DNA from: [Clostridium] celerecrescens 18A | Lineage (GTDB): Bacteria; Bacillota; Clostridia; Lachnospirales; Lachnospiraceae | Direction: 5' to 3' | Assembly (NCBI RefSeq): GCF_002797975.1 | Contig: NZ_PGET01000001.1 | Span: 1,860,001 to 1,924,000 of the forward strand | Length of the DNA stretch: 64,000 nt | Shown here: positions 53,647 through 62,462 of the stretch, piece by piece | Layout of the letters: each line of letters begins with the position of its first letter | Numbering within the stretch: position 1 is the stretch's first letter | Program-made: the position numbers and the translations under genes | The notes under the pieces: generated by a model | What the model was told of the DNA's origin: nothing | What the model saw: only the letters and a program-made list of their open reading frames with translations | Database searches by the model: none

Positions 53647-54570
53647 TTACTGCATCTGCCTAGCAACTTCTTCTGCAAAGTTCTCTTCCTTCTTCTCAAG
53701 ACCTTCACCAGTCTCAAAGCGTACGAACTTTTTCACATCTACCTTACCGCCGACTTCCTTGGAAACCTGCTCCAAGTACTTTCCAACAGTTAAATCTCCA
53801 TCTTTTACATAAGCCTGGTCTACCAGACAGAATTCTTTTAATTCTTTGTTTAAACGGCCTACAATCATCTTTTCAAGAATGTTATCTGGCTTATCCGGAT
53901 TCTCATTCTTAGCCTGAACTTTTAAGATTTCCATTTCATGATCAATGAAATCCTGAGGAATTTCATCTCTCTTCACATACTTTGGTGTTAATGCAGCGAT
54001 CTGCATGGCAATATTCTTTAAAGCTTCCTTTACAGTGTCATTCACTACTTCTGCATCAGCTTCAATCAATACACCGATTCTTCCGCCGCCGTGGATGTAA
54101 TCAACAACGACTCCGCCGGAAACGATCTTCTCATATCTTCTGATGTTCATATTTTCCCCGATCACTGCGATCTGGCTGGATAATGCCTGGGCAACGGTTA
54201 AGGAGCTGTCCTGTTTCCAAGCCTCTGCAAGGAATCCATCCATATCTGCCGCCTGGGAAGTAAGTGCCTGAGCTGCAACATCAGCAACATAGTTCTGGAA
54301 CTGAGCATTCTTTGCAACAAAGTCTGTCTCACTGTTTACTTCTACGATAGCTGCAGACTTTCCGTCTTCTGAAACAACTGTGGTAACGATACCTTCTGCT
54401 GCAATTCTTCCTGCCTTCTTAGAAGCAGCTGCAAGTCCTTTTTCTCTTAAGAACTCTACTGCTTTGTCCATATCACCGTCTGTTTCCGCAAGAGCTTTCT
54501 TGCAATCCATCATGCCCGCGCCGGTCATCTCTCTTAATTCTTTTACCATTCCAGCTGTAACTGCTGCCAT
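53647..54570 (-). CDS. tsf: Translation elongation factor Ts
   Basis: The GDP/GTP exchange factor for EF-Tu, about 307 residues from ATG 54570. The N-terminal UBA-like part has VKELREMTGAGMMDCKKAL, and NSETDFVAKN follows near residue 80. The middle and C-terminal subdomains are complete. A frame six codons longer is possible, but GGAGGG just before the chosen ATG is the better signal. The gene lies after rpsB but behind a terminator and a repeat copy. Confidence 0.97.
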   Translation of the reverse strand: MAAVTAGMVKELREMTGAGMMDCKKALAETDGDMDKAVEFLREKGLAAASKKAGRIAAEGIVTTVVSEDGKSAAIVEVNSETDFVAKNAQFQNYVADVAAQALTSQAADMDGFLAEAWKQDSSLTVAQALSSQIAVIGENMNIRRYEKIVSGGVVVDYIHGGGRIGVLIEADAEVVNDTVKEALKNIAMQIAALTPKYVKRDEIPQDFIDHEMEILKVQAKNENPDKPDNILEKMIVGRLNKELKEFCLVDQAYVKDGDLTVGKYLEQVSKEVGGKVDVKKFVRFETGEGLEKKEENFAEEVARQMQ

Positions 54571-54600
54571 TTGTTTTCCCTCCATCAATTGATTTCATCG

Positions 54601-54646
54601 TTATTGCCCATGCTTTCGGGGCATAAAGATATGCCCGCAGGGCGTT
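54601..54646 (-). repeat. Copy of the intergenic repeat between rpsB and tsf
   Basis: One unit with GCCCATGCTTTCGGGGC and ATATGCCCGCAGGGCG. The second hairpin has compensatory changes (GCCC/GGGC for ACCC/GGGT), so pairing is kept although bases changed. It lies in the tsf leader. Confidence 0.82.
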
Positions 54647-54702
54647 CATTTAATCTTTGATATTTTCAAAGGCCGTTTTATTCACAGGAAACTTTTTCCA
54701 GT

Positions 54703-54741
54703 AAAAAAAGCTTCGACCCGCTTCTCAAAGCAGGTCGAAGC
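54703..54741 (-). terminator. Terminator/attenuator between rpsB and tsf
   Basis: GCTTCGACC pairs with GGTCGAAGC on the minus strand across a 14-base middle part, followed by seven T. It probably lowers tsf relative to rpsB. Confidence 0.85.
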
Positions 54742-54759
54742 ATTCAATCGCCTGAATAA

Positions 54760-55500
54760 TTAAGCCTCTACAGTCTCTTCTGTTTCCTGAGCTGCTTCTG
54801 CTTCTTCTGCTACTGCCTCGCCCTGGTTTGCTTCGATTACTGCGTCTGCCATCTTGGATACAATTAATTTTACGGCTCTTATCGCATCATCATTACCTGG
54901 AATCACGAAGTCAAGTTCTTCAGGATCACAGTTTGTATCAGCGATACCAATTAACGGAATTCCCAGTGTATGAGCTTCCTGAACGCAGATTCTTTCTTTC
55001 TTTGGATCTACAACGAAAATCGCATCCGGAATCTTCTTCATATCTTTGATTCCGCCTAAGTTCTTCTCTAATTTCTCCCACTCTTTCTTAAGAGCAATAA
55101 CTTCTTTCTTAGGAAGAACTTCAAATGTGCCGTCCTGGGACATGGTCTCGATCTGCTTTAATCTTGCTACTCTGGACTGGATTGTCTTAAAGTTTGTAAG
55201 CATACCGCCAAGCCATCTTTCATTAACAAAATACATACCACAACGCTCTGCCTCAGATTTGATGGCATCCTGAGCCTGCTTCTTTGTTCCTACGAAAAGG
55301 ATCTTGCCGCCTTCAGCTGCAATATCAGAAACTGCCTTGTAAGCCTCATCTACCTTAACTACAGACTTCTGTAAGTCAATGATATAGATGCCGTTTCTCT
55401 CTGTGTAAATGTATGGAGCCATCTTAGGGTTCCATCTTCTTGTCTGATGACCGAAGTGTACGCCAGCTTCTAAAAGCTGCTTCATTGAAATAACGCTCAT
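54760..55500 (-). CDS. rpsB: 30S ribosomal protein S2
   Basis: A small-subunit protein, 246 residues. [22 protein letters not shown] at the start, [15 protein letters not shown] and [25 protein letters not shown] are family signatures. The C-terminus is a short acidic tail ([19 protein letters not shown]). GGAGG precedes ATG 55500. A strong promoter and a structured leader of about 100 bases lie upstream. Confidence 0.98.
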   Translation of the reverse strand: MSVISMKQLLEAGVHFGHQTRRWNPKMAPYIYTERNGIYIIDLQKSVVKVDEAYKAVSDIAAEGGKILFVGTKKQAQDAIKSEAERCGMYFVNERWLGGMLTNFKTIQSRVARLKQIETMSQDGTFEVLPKKEVIALKKEWEKLEKNLGGIKDMKKIPDAIFVVDPKKERICVQEAHTLGIPLIGIADTNCDPEELDFVIPGNDDAIRAVKLIVSKMADAVIEANQGEAVAEEAEAAQETEETVEA

Positions 55501-55505
55501 GTTAC

Positions 55506-55639
55506 TACCTCCATTTGGTTTTACTTCCGCCCGCTTCTTATGCTTCCAAGGAGACCGGTATCCGGCACCATCCTCTGGAATCCGCAGACGTGTTTTTTAT
55601 CAGCTTAGCCAGTATAGCATATCTTTTTATACGATGCAA
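55506..55639 (-). promoter_or_regulatory. rpsB promoter and structured leader
   Basis: Minus-strand TTGCAT (55634-55639) and TATACT (55611-55616) have a 17-base spacer. The leader that follows can fold: CCAGAGGA with TCTCCTTGG, an inner GCCGG/CCGGT, and possible outer pairing of GTCTGC with GCGGGC. This may be a ribosomal-protein autoregulation site; that is inference. The rest of the 55501-55822 gap holds the codY terminator and no gene. Confidence 0.65.
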
Positions 55640-55775
55640 GTATTTTTTTACATTTTGTGTTCAAATTAAACATAACCTACCATATTTTGTGTACAGATGA
55701 AACAATTGGATATACAAGCATATTCAACTGATTCATAAATTCAGGTCTGAATGGTTTTTCCTTAACCTTCCATAT

Positions 55776-55807
55776 AAAAAAGAGCAGCTTTCACTCTGCT
55801 CCTTTTT
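55776..55807 (-). terminator. Terminator after codY
   Basis: GGAGCAG pairs with CTGCTCT around AGTGAAAG on the minus strand, followed by TTTTTA. Confidence 0.88.
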
Positions 55808-55822
55808 CTTCTGACAATGGCT

Positions 55823-56638
55823 TTATATATCTTTGATATCCCGGCGCTCCGGTATATTTTTAATGGTTCCGGCTTTAATGGTTTTCAATTCATCAAACAC
55901 CACATCGTTCAATACCTTAATATAAGTTCCCTTCATACCTGAGGATCTGGATTCAATCACTCCAGCACTTTCAAACTTCCGAAGGGCATTGACAATGACG
56001 GAACGGGTAATCCCTACACGGTCAGCAATCTTGCTGGCTACCAGGATTCCCTCATTGCCATCCAATTCCTCAAAGATATGAGTAATGGCCTCTAATTCGG
56101 AAAAAGACAAGGTGCTGATCGCAGATTTGACAATCTGCACTTTTCTGGTTTCCTCCGCATTCTCTTCATTAACAGACCGCATCATTTCAAGTCCTACCAC
56201 CGTTGTACCATATTCACTTAAAATGATGTCATCGATATCGTATTGAGAATCGGATTTATAAATGAACAGGGTTCCTAATCTTTCCCCTGCAATATCAATC
56301 GGTGTGATGATAGCTTGGTATTTTCTGATATTGTCACCAGTGAAACCCAGCGTTTCCAAATTAACATTCTCCTTTGTTGATAATATGCTGAGCAAACGCT
56401 CATTTAACATTGTATCAACATAACCGCCAACCTGGTCCGCGATCAGCTCCTGAATCTCCTCGATGTCCGGTGTCAGGCCTATGCCCAGCACCTTTCCCTT
56501 CTTGCTGATCACAAGAATATTCGAATTCAGGATCTCGGTCAGCACTTCACAGATATCGTTAAATACAACCTTATGCGAATTATTGTTATGCAATAATTTG
56601 TTAATTTTTCTAGTTTTGTCCAACAACTGTACGCTCAT
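55823..56638 (-). CDS. codY: GTP- and branched-chain amino acid-sensing global repressor CodY
   Basis: A pleiotropic repressor of nutrient uptake and catabolic genes in low-GC Gram-positives. About 271 residues from ATG 56638, behind AAGGAGG. The N-terminal GAF-like domain begins SVQLLDKTRKINKLL. The C-terminal winged helix has LVASKIADRVGITRSVIVNA (about 205-224) and RSSGMKGTYIKVLN. A frame 15 codons longer is not supported by a start signal. It follows topA, as in many Firmicutes, but has its own promoter. CodY is known in other species to repress opp operons; a link to the opp cluster here is inference. Confidence 0.97.
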   Translation of the reverse strand: MSVQLLDKTRKINKLLHNNNSHKVVFNDICEVLTEILNSNILVISKKGKVLGIGLTPDIEEIQELIADQVGGYVDTMLNERLLSILSTKENVNLETLGFTGDNIRKYQAIITPIDIAGERLGTLFIYKSDSQYDIDDIILSEYGTTVVGLEMMRSVNEENAEETRKVQIVKSAISTLSFSELEAITHIFEELDGNEGILVASKIADRVGITRSVIVNALRKFESAGVIESRSSGMKGTYIKVLNDVVFDELKTIKAGTIKNIPERRDIKDI

Positions 56639-56696
56639 AGCCGAAAACCTCCTTAAGAATTTATGTGAAAAACTAAAATACACCTCTAATGATTAA

Positions 56697-56725
56697 ATAT
56701 TAACATTATTATTTTCAAATAACAA
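56697..56725 (-). promoter_or_regulatory. Putative codY promoter
   Basis: Minus-strand TTGTTA (56720-56725) and TAATAT (56697-56702), 17-base spacer, in the AT-rich topA-codY gap. Confidence 0.6.
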
Positions 56726-56770
56726 TAGTTTTTTGAAGATTTTCGATTTTCTTAATAATTATTCTTTTTC

Positions 56771-58840
56771 CTATTTGTCAGTGCTATATCCACATTGCTC
56801 ATTGGAGCAAAGTAATTTGTTTCCCTTTTCAACCATATAAGCTCCGCACTTGGGACAGGCTTTGGTGGAAGGCTTCTGCCAGGACATGAAATCACACTCA
56901 GGATTTGCCTCACAGCCATAATAAATTCTGCCCTTTTTGGTTTTCTTTATTACTACCTCTTTTCCGCATTTCGGACAAGGCACACCGACTTTTTCAAGGT
57001 AAGGCTTTGTATTCTTACATTCCGGAAATCCGGGACAAGCCAGGAATTTACCATGAGGACCGTACTTTATAACCATGTTCCGGCCGCACACTTCACAAAT
57101 CTCATCCGTCACTTCATCAGCGATGGTCACAGATTCCAATTCCACAAGAGCCTTGTCTACCGCTTCTTTTAAATCGGGATAGAAGTTTCTCACAACAGTC
57201 TTCCACGGAACAGAACCATCTCCCACTTTATCAAGAAGGTACTCCAAATTGGCGGTGAACGTAATATCAACGATACTTGGGAAGCTTTGCTTCATCATGC
57301 TGTTTACTACTTCGCCAAGCTCCGTCACATAAAGATTTTTATTTTCCTTTGCCACATACCGTCTGGCAATAATGGTTGTGATGGTGGGAGCATAAGTACT
57401 TGGGCGTCCTATCCCCTGTTCTTCCATAGCCTTTACAAGAGATGCCTCCGTAAAGTGCGCCGGCGGCTGAGTAAAATGCTGTCCGCTCTCAAGTTTATCC
57501 AGTTTCAGGATGCTGCCCTTTTCCAGATTTCCAAGCAATACATTGGTATCTTCCTTTTCATCTTCCTGAACATATACGGACATAAAACCATCAAAGGACA
57601 GTTTGGAAGCGGAAAGTGTGAAGACATAGCTTCCTGCCCCCACTTTGACTGAAGTAGTCGCATAAACGGCAGACTGCATTCTGCTGGCTGTAAATCGTTT
57701 CCAGATCAACTGGTAAAGCCTGAATAAATCCCGCTGCAGGGATTCTTTTACAATAACCGGCGTAAGAGCAATATCCGTAGGACGGATCGCCTCGTGGGCA
57801 TCCTGGATCTTTGCATTGCTTTTTTTCGCCTGTTCCCCATTTGCTACGTACTGGCTGCCGTACTGCTTTCCAATATATTCTCTCGCCGCAGTATCTGCTT
57901 CCTCTGCGATCCTGGTGGAATCGGTTCTCAAATAGGTGATAAGACCCACGGTCCCATGTCCTGCTACCTCCACACCTTCATACAGCTGCTGAGCAAGACG
58001 CATGGTCTTCTGGGTTGAAAAGTTAAGTACCTTAGATGCTTCCTGCTGAAGGGTACTGGTAGTAAATGGTATGGGAGCCTTTTTAACTCTTTCCCCATTT
58101 TTAACTTCCTCCACTTGATACGTCTGATTTTCAAGACCTTTCAGTATCTTATCCAGTTCTTCCTTTTTTCCAATGGCAATCTTGCCGTCTTTATCACCGT
58201 AAAATTTTGCGGTCAAAGGCTTTTTGCTTCCTTCCTGCTTTAAAACGGCTTCCAGGTTCCAGTACTCTTCCGGAATAAATGCATTGATTTCTTCCTCCCG
58301 GTCGCTGATCAGACGCAATGCCACCGACTGGACCCTGCCGGCACTTAAGCCTCTCTTTACCTTAGCCCAAAGGAGGGGACTGATCATATATCCAACCATA
58401 CGGTCCAAAACCCTTCTGGCCTGCTGGGCATCTACCAGATTCATATCAATTGTTCTCGGGGTTTTTAAGGAAGCCTTTATCGCATTCTTTGTAATCTCGT
58501 TAAAGCTGATCCGGTATACCTGCTTATCCTTCACTTCATCAAGCTTTAAAGCCTTCATCAGATGCCAGGAAATCGCTTCTCCTTCCCGGTCAGGGTCAGT
58601 CGCAAGATAAATCTTATCGGCCTTTTTCACTTCTTTCCTAAGTTTGGCCAGAATATCCCCCTTTCCTCTGATTGTTATATATTTGGGATCAAAATCATGC
58701 TCCACATCAATTCCCATCTGGCTTTTCGGAAGATCCCTCACATGTCCGTTAGAGGCATCTACTTCATAATTCGCTCCCAGGAACTTTTTTATCGTTTTTA
58801 CCTTTGCCGGTGATTCCACAATTACTAAACAGTTCGCCAT
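56771..58840 (-). CDS. topA: DNA topoisomerase I
   Basis: A type IA topoisomerase that removes negative supercoils, 689 residues. The TOPRIM domain starts LVIVESPAKVKTIKKFLG and has LATDPDREGEAISWHL (about 107-122). The catalytic tyrosine is in ITYLRTDSTRIA (about 300). The tail (from about 580) has three zinc ribbons with four cysteines each, the last ending CSNEQCGYSTDK. It lies 14 bases after dprA in the dprA-topA order common to Firmicutes. Confidence 0.98.
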   Translation of the reverse strand: MANCLVIVESPAKVKTIKKFLGANYEVDASNGHVRDLPKSQMGIDVEHDFDPKYITIRGKGDILAKLRKEVKKADKIYLATDPDREGEAISWHLMKALKLDEVKDKQVYRISFNEITKNAIKASLKTPRTIDMNLVDAQQARRVLDRMVGYMISPLLWAKVKRGLSAGRVQSVALRLISDREEEINAFIPEEYWNLEAVLKQEGSKKPLTAKFYGDKDGKIAIGKKEELDKILKGLENQTYQVEEVKNGERVKKAPIPFTTSTLQQEASKVLNFSTQKTMRLAQQLYEGVEVAGHGTVGLITYLRTDSTRIAEEADTAAREYIGKQYGSQYVANGEQAKKSNAKIQDAHEAIRPTDIALTPVIVKESLQRDLFRLYQLIWKRFTASRMQSAVYATTSVKVGAGSYVFTLSASKLSFDGFMSVYVQEDEKEDTNVLLGNLEKGSILKLDKLESGQHFTQPPAHFTEASLVKAMEEQGIGRPSTYAPTITTIIARRYVAKENKNLYVTELGEVVNSMMKQSFPSIVDITFTANLEYLLDKVGDGSVPWKTVVRNFYPDLKEAVDKALVELESVTIADEVTDEICEVCGRNMVIKYGPHGKFLACPGFPECKNTKPYLEKVGVPCPKCGKEVVIKKTKKGRIYYGCEANPECDFMSWQKPSTKACPKCGAYMVEKGNKLLCSNEQCGYSTDK

Positions 58841-58854
58841 ACCAAACTCCTCGC

Positions 58855-59955
58855 CTATAGTTTCTTACCATAATATTGATGGGATGTCTGTACAACACAG
58901 CCTTTGAGTTCTAATTCCAGAAGAGTGCTCAAACAATCACTGACAGACAATCCGCTTAAAGATATAATCTCTTCCAGATTCTTCGGTTGCAAATCTAGGC
59001 AACTATACACCATTTTTTCTTTTTTGACAAGTCCGTTCTCGTTTTTTTCATGAACTCTTAATATATTACCACTCTGCAATTTGAAATATTCCAGCACAGA
59101 ATCAGGACCTAACAAAATTTCTGCGCCTTCTGAAATAAGCCGGTTGCAGCCTGCACTTAAGGGATCTGTGACCCTTCCGGGAAGAGAAAAAACTTCTTTT
59201 CCCTGTTCAAGTCCTAAGTTAACTGTGATCAGAGAACCACTTTTTTCCCGCGCTTCAATAACTAAAATTCCATCTGACAGCCCGCTGATGATCCGGTTCC
59301 TCATAGGAAAATTACAAGGTCTTGGCGCATCACCCGGCATAAACTCCGTAATGATTCCGCCCTTGACTGCCATCTGTTCATATAATCCATAATTCTCTTT
59401 AGGATAACAAATATTGATTCCGCAGCCTAAAACACCATAGGTGTCTCCGCCGGCTTCCAGCGCACCCTGATGACCAGCACTATCAATTCCCCATGCCAAT
59501 CCGCTTATGATCTGAATTCCAGCTCCGGAAAGCTCCCTGGCCAGGCAGGAGGCCATTTGCTTCCCGTAATTCGTGCAGTTTCGGGCTCCAATTATGGAAA
59601 CCGCAGGTCTTTCATCATCAGGCAGCTTTCCTTTAAAAAAGATTCCCATAGGATATCCATAAATCGAAAGAAGCCGTTTCGGATATTCTTTGTCATAAGG
59701 TGTAACAAAATGAATTCCTCTATTTTCCAGCTTTTCCAGCTCTGCTATGCAAGCGTCTTTTTTACGTTTCATCTCCTCAAAAATGGTAGCTTCTGTCTGT
59801 TTTAAAAATCCTGACTGTTCCAGTTCTTTTCCTTCTATATTATATATTCCTTTATAGCTTCCGATGTAATCATAAAGCCGTTTTATTTTTACCGCTCCCA
59901 GAGCGGGAACATGACAAAGCCAGTATAAATACTCCCGTTCTTCATGACCGTCCAT
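58855..59955 (-). CDS. dprA: DNA-protecting protein DprA (Smf)
   Basis: The protein binds incoming single-stranded DNA and loads RecA during transformation. 366 residues. The Rossmann-like core shows VSIIGARNCTNYGKQMA, IISGLAWGIDSAGHQGAL and FPMRNRIISGLSDGILVIEA. A small N-terminal helical domain precedes it, and a C-terminal winged helix (NLEEIISLSGLSVSDCLSTL) ends the protein. It overlaps comM by 14 bases, so the two are coupled. Other competence genes are not in the window. Confidence 0.96.
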   Translation of the reverse strand: MDGHEEREYLYWLCHVPALGAVKIKRLYDYIGSYKGIYNIEGKELEQSGFLKQTEATIFEEMKRKKDACIAELEKLENRGIHFVTPYDKEYPKRLLSIYGYPMGIFFKGKLPDDERPAVSIIGARNCTNYGKQMASCLARELSGAGIQIISGLAWGIDSAGHQGALEAGGDTYGVLGCGINICYPKENYGLYEQMAVKGGIITEFMPGDAPRPCNFPMRNRIISGLSDGILVIEAREKSGSLITVNLGLEQGKEVFSLPGRVTDPLSAGCNRLISEGAEILLGPDSVLEYFKLQSGNILRVHEKNENGLVKKEKMVYSCLDLQPKNLEEIISLSGLSVSDCLSTLLELELKGCVVQTSHQYYGKKL

Positions 59956-61489
59956 AAATTCCTCCCCAATATTTTCCTTCTATACTGCGCAGTCCTACCG
60001 CTTCTGCCAGATGGACTTTTCTTATCCATTCAGAGCCGTCCAGATCCGCAATCGTCCTTGAAACCTTTAGGATCTTCTCATAGCCTCTCACACTGAGTCC
60101 CAGGTTTTCATATACCTTCTTTAAAAACCTCTGCTCCTCATTTCCAAGACTGCAGGACTCCTCAATCTGGGCCTTATTCATGGAACTGTTAAAGTATATC
60201 CCACAGCCTTTAAACCGCTTTTTTTGAATTTTTCTTGCGTCCTCAATCCGTCTTCGTATGGCTGCAGAGGATTCGCCTCCTTTTTTCTCCTGCAGTTCTT
60301 CGTATGTGACCGCCCCGGATTCTGTGCAGATATCGATCCGGTCCAACAACGGTTTTGAAATCCTGCTTAAATATTTGCGCACCTGCAGTTCAGAACATCT
60401 GCATCTTGACCGGTCCGGGAAAAAGCCGCAGGGACAGGGATTTAGAGCCGCTGCCATCATAAAGTCCGCTGGGAATTCATAGGCACCGAATATTCTGGTA
60501 ACCGTTATTTTCCTCTCCTCAAGAGGCTGCCTTAGAAGCTCTATGGTAGTTCTTTGAAATTCGGGTAGTTCATCCAGAAACAGAACGCCTCCGGATGCCA
60601 GGGAGATCTCGCCTGGTTTTGGTATTCGTCCTCCTCCGGCAAGAGCCGTTGGACTGATGGTATGATGAGGGCTTCGGAAGGGCCTTTTCACCACCAAGGG
60701 CTCTTCTTTGGAAAGCAGCCCGCATACACTGTATATCTTTGATATATCCACTGCTTCCTCCATTGACAGAGACGGCATGATCGTTGGAATCCTCTTTGCA
60801 AGCATCGTCTTTCCGGTCCCCGCAGGGCCGATATAAAGAATGTTGTGCATACCCGCCACCGCCACCTCTGTGGCCCGTCTTAAAAAAAGCTGGCCTCCGA
60901 TCTCTGAAAAATCGACGTCATAAGCTTCCTGCTGCCCCATCAGCTCCCCATTTCCTAAGGAGCCTGCTTTTTGCTTCTCCGGATCGTTTAACTGATCCGT
61001 TAAATCCTTCAGATGATCCACTCCAATTACTTCTATTCCTTCTATTACTAAGCCCTCCCTGACGTTCTCTCTGGGAAGAAAACACTGGATCTTTCCGTCC
61101 TTTTTTGCAGCAGCAGTAATGGAAAGGGCTCCTCTTACAGGCTTAATCTCCCCATCTAGTCCCAATTCCCCGGAAATCACGCAACTACGCAAAGCGGCAG
61201 GTTTAACCAAGCCGGAAGCCGCCAAAATGGCCACCGCGATGGGCAAATCAAACGCAGTTCCCTCCTTGCGTATGTCGGCCGGGGAGAGATTAATAGTGAC
61301 TTTTCTTGCAGGCAGCCGGAAGCCGGAATTTCTTAACGCCGTTCTTACCCGGTCCTGAGCTTCCCTTACCTCAGAGGAGAGATAACCAACCATGGAAAAA
61401 CCCGGAAGTCCATCACTAACATCTGCTTCCACCAGGATAGGAACCCCTTCTACTCCCTTAATTCCCACACTATGAACTTTACTGTACAA
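59942..61489 (-). CDS. comM: YifB/ComM-type Mg chelatase-like AAA ATPase
   Basis: A 515-residue helicase-like protein that in other species promotes branch migration during natural transformation. The N-terminal Lon-like domain has SKVHSVGIKGVEG and GLPGFSMVG. The AAA core has Walker A GPAGTGKTMLAKRI (about 222-235) and Walker B GGVLFLDELPEF, then NPCPCGFFPDRSRCRC and the Mg_chelatase_C helices. The only start consistent with the conserved N-terminus is a TTG at 61489, with AAAGGAG upstream. A part-copy of the intergenic repeat lies about 15 bases before it. Confidence 0.94.
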   Translation of the reverse strand: MYSKVHSVGIKGVEGVPILVEADVSDGLPGFSMVGYLSSEVREAQDRVRTALRNSGFRLPARKVTINLSPADIRKEGTAFDLPIAVAILAASGLVKPAALRSCVISGELGLDGEIKPVRGALSITAAAKKDGKIQCFLPRENVREGLVIEGIEVIGVDHLKDLTDQLNDPEKQKAGSLGNGELMGQQEAYDVDFSEIGGQLFLRRATEVAVAGMHNILYIGPAGTGKTMLAKRIPTIMPSLSMEEAVDISKIYSVCGLLSKEEPLVVKRPFRSPHHTISPTALAGGGRIPKPGEISLASGGVLFLDELPEFQRTTIELLRQPLEERKITVTRIFGAYEFPADFMMAAALNPCPCGFFPDRSRCRCSELQVRKYLSRISKPLLDRIDICTESGAVTYEELQEKKGGESSAAIRRRIEDARKIQKKRFKGCGIYFNSSMNKAQIEESCSLGNEEQRFLKKVYENLGLSVRGYEKILKVSRTIADLDGSEWIRKVHLAEAVGLRSIEGKYWGGIYGRS

Positions 61490-61502
61490 AAATTGCCTCT
61501 CC

Positions 61503-61545
61503 TTTCATTCTTCCTGCCTACGCTTTTGGGCAGGGGATTTTATGA
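61503..61545 (-). repeat. Partial copy of the intergenic repeat upstream of comM
   Basis: The first hairpin half is present (CTTCCTGCC...GGGCAGG); the ACCCGCAGGGT half is missing. On the minus strand it runs into the comM Shine-Dalgarno region. The remainder up to 61682 shows nothing recognisable. Confidence 0.6.
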
Positions 61546-61682
61546 TTCTGTTTCATAATTACAAGCTTGGAAAACATGCAGAAACGCATCTGGAATGTTC
61601 CTGAACCGGAACCTGATTTTATGATAACCGAAAAAAAGGAAAATGGCAATGTTTTTCTCTCATCTGCCTGATTCCGAAAGAA

Positions 61683-62462
61683 TCAGGAATCCTTTAAGCC
61701 ATGGGAAAATTCAGGCATATAGGCCCGGTAACGGAGCGGCATGTGATTACGCTGACAGACCGGATTTGTCCTTTCTTTTATGGAAACGCTTATTCTAAAG
61801 CGCTGAAAAAGCTTTTCGTATTCGTCTTCATCCGACGCTTTTTTCATTTGTTTCTCCCATTCCGGTGAAATCAGATCCACCAAAAACCAAGGCCGAAATG
61901 CCGGATGCAAAACTGCCTTTCTCCTGTTTTCATCATAGATAACCCAATTCTCTCCTGACAAGCGGTCCATAAAATGGGGAGCCAGAAGAACAATTACATC
62001 ATTCTTTGGTCCGATCCGGCTCACCAAAAGATCACCCTCCATCTCCACAAATCGCACAAAGCCTGAGAGCAGATGAGTCTCATTATCAATATTACGGCAC
62101 ATCTGAAATATTTCGTATACCTCTTGAACCTGAAGCATATGAACTATCTTTGCACCAAAATGAAAACCGTAAATTAAAAAACGGTATATTTTATCCCCAC
62201 GGTCTCTTTCTTTACTTAACGCAGCCTTGTATACAGCAATATATGCTTCCTCCGAAATCTTCCCCCTGATAGCCTGTACCACCTTATCAACACTCTGGGC
62301 GTTGACCGGAACCTCCTCATACTGGCAGAACAGCTCCATGGTATCCTCATCCCCCATAAGCCCAAGCTGCACATTCGCGTGGCCCTTTCTGCTGGTCCAT
62401 GCTGCATATACACCGCTGAGAATGCCTTCTACGCTATTCTCACACAAATAGACTGTCTTCAT
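61683..62462 (-). CDS. DUF4130 (TIGR03915-type) probable DNA metabolism protein
   Basis: A 259-residue protein of the family always paired with a particular radical SAM protein and in some species fused to a uracil-DNA glycosylase-like domain. Visible family features are the start TVYLCENSVEGILSGVYAAW, the middle IYRFLIYGFHFGAKIVHML with the basic-aromatic surface, FVEMEGDLLVSRIGPKNDVI, LAPHFMDRLSGENWVIYDE, and a C-terminal RNPVCQRNHMPLRYRAYMPEF-like ending (here NPVCQRNHMPLRYRAYMPEF). It overlaps the radical SAM gene upstream by 4 bases. Biochemistry is unknown; a DNA-binding or repair role is inferred from the fusion partners and, here, from LexA-type boxes before the operon. Confidence 0.9.
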   Translation of the reverse strand: MKTVYLCENSVEGILSGVYAAWTSRKGHANVQLGLMGDEDTMELFCQYEEVPVNAQSVDKVVQAIRGKISEEAYIAVYKAALSKERDRGDKIYRFLIYGFHFGAKIVHMLQVQEVYEIFQMCRNIDNETHLLSGFVRFVEMEGDLLVSRIGPKNDVIVLLAPHFMDRLSGENWVIYDENRRKAVLHPAFRPWFLVDLISPEWEKQMKKASDEDEYEKLFQRFRISVSIKERTNPVCQRNHMPLRYRAYMPEFSHGLKDS

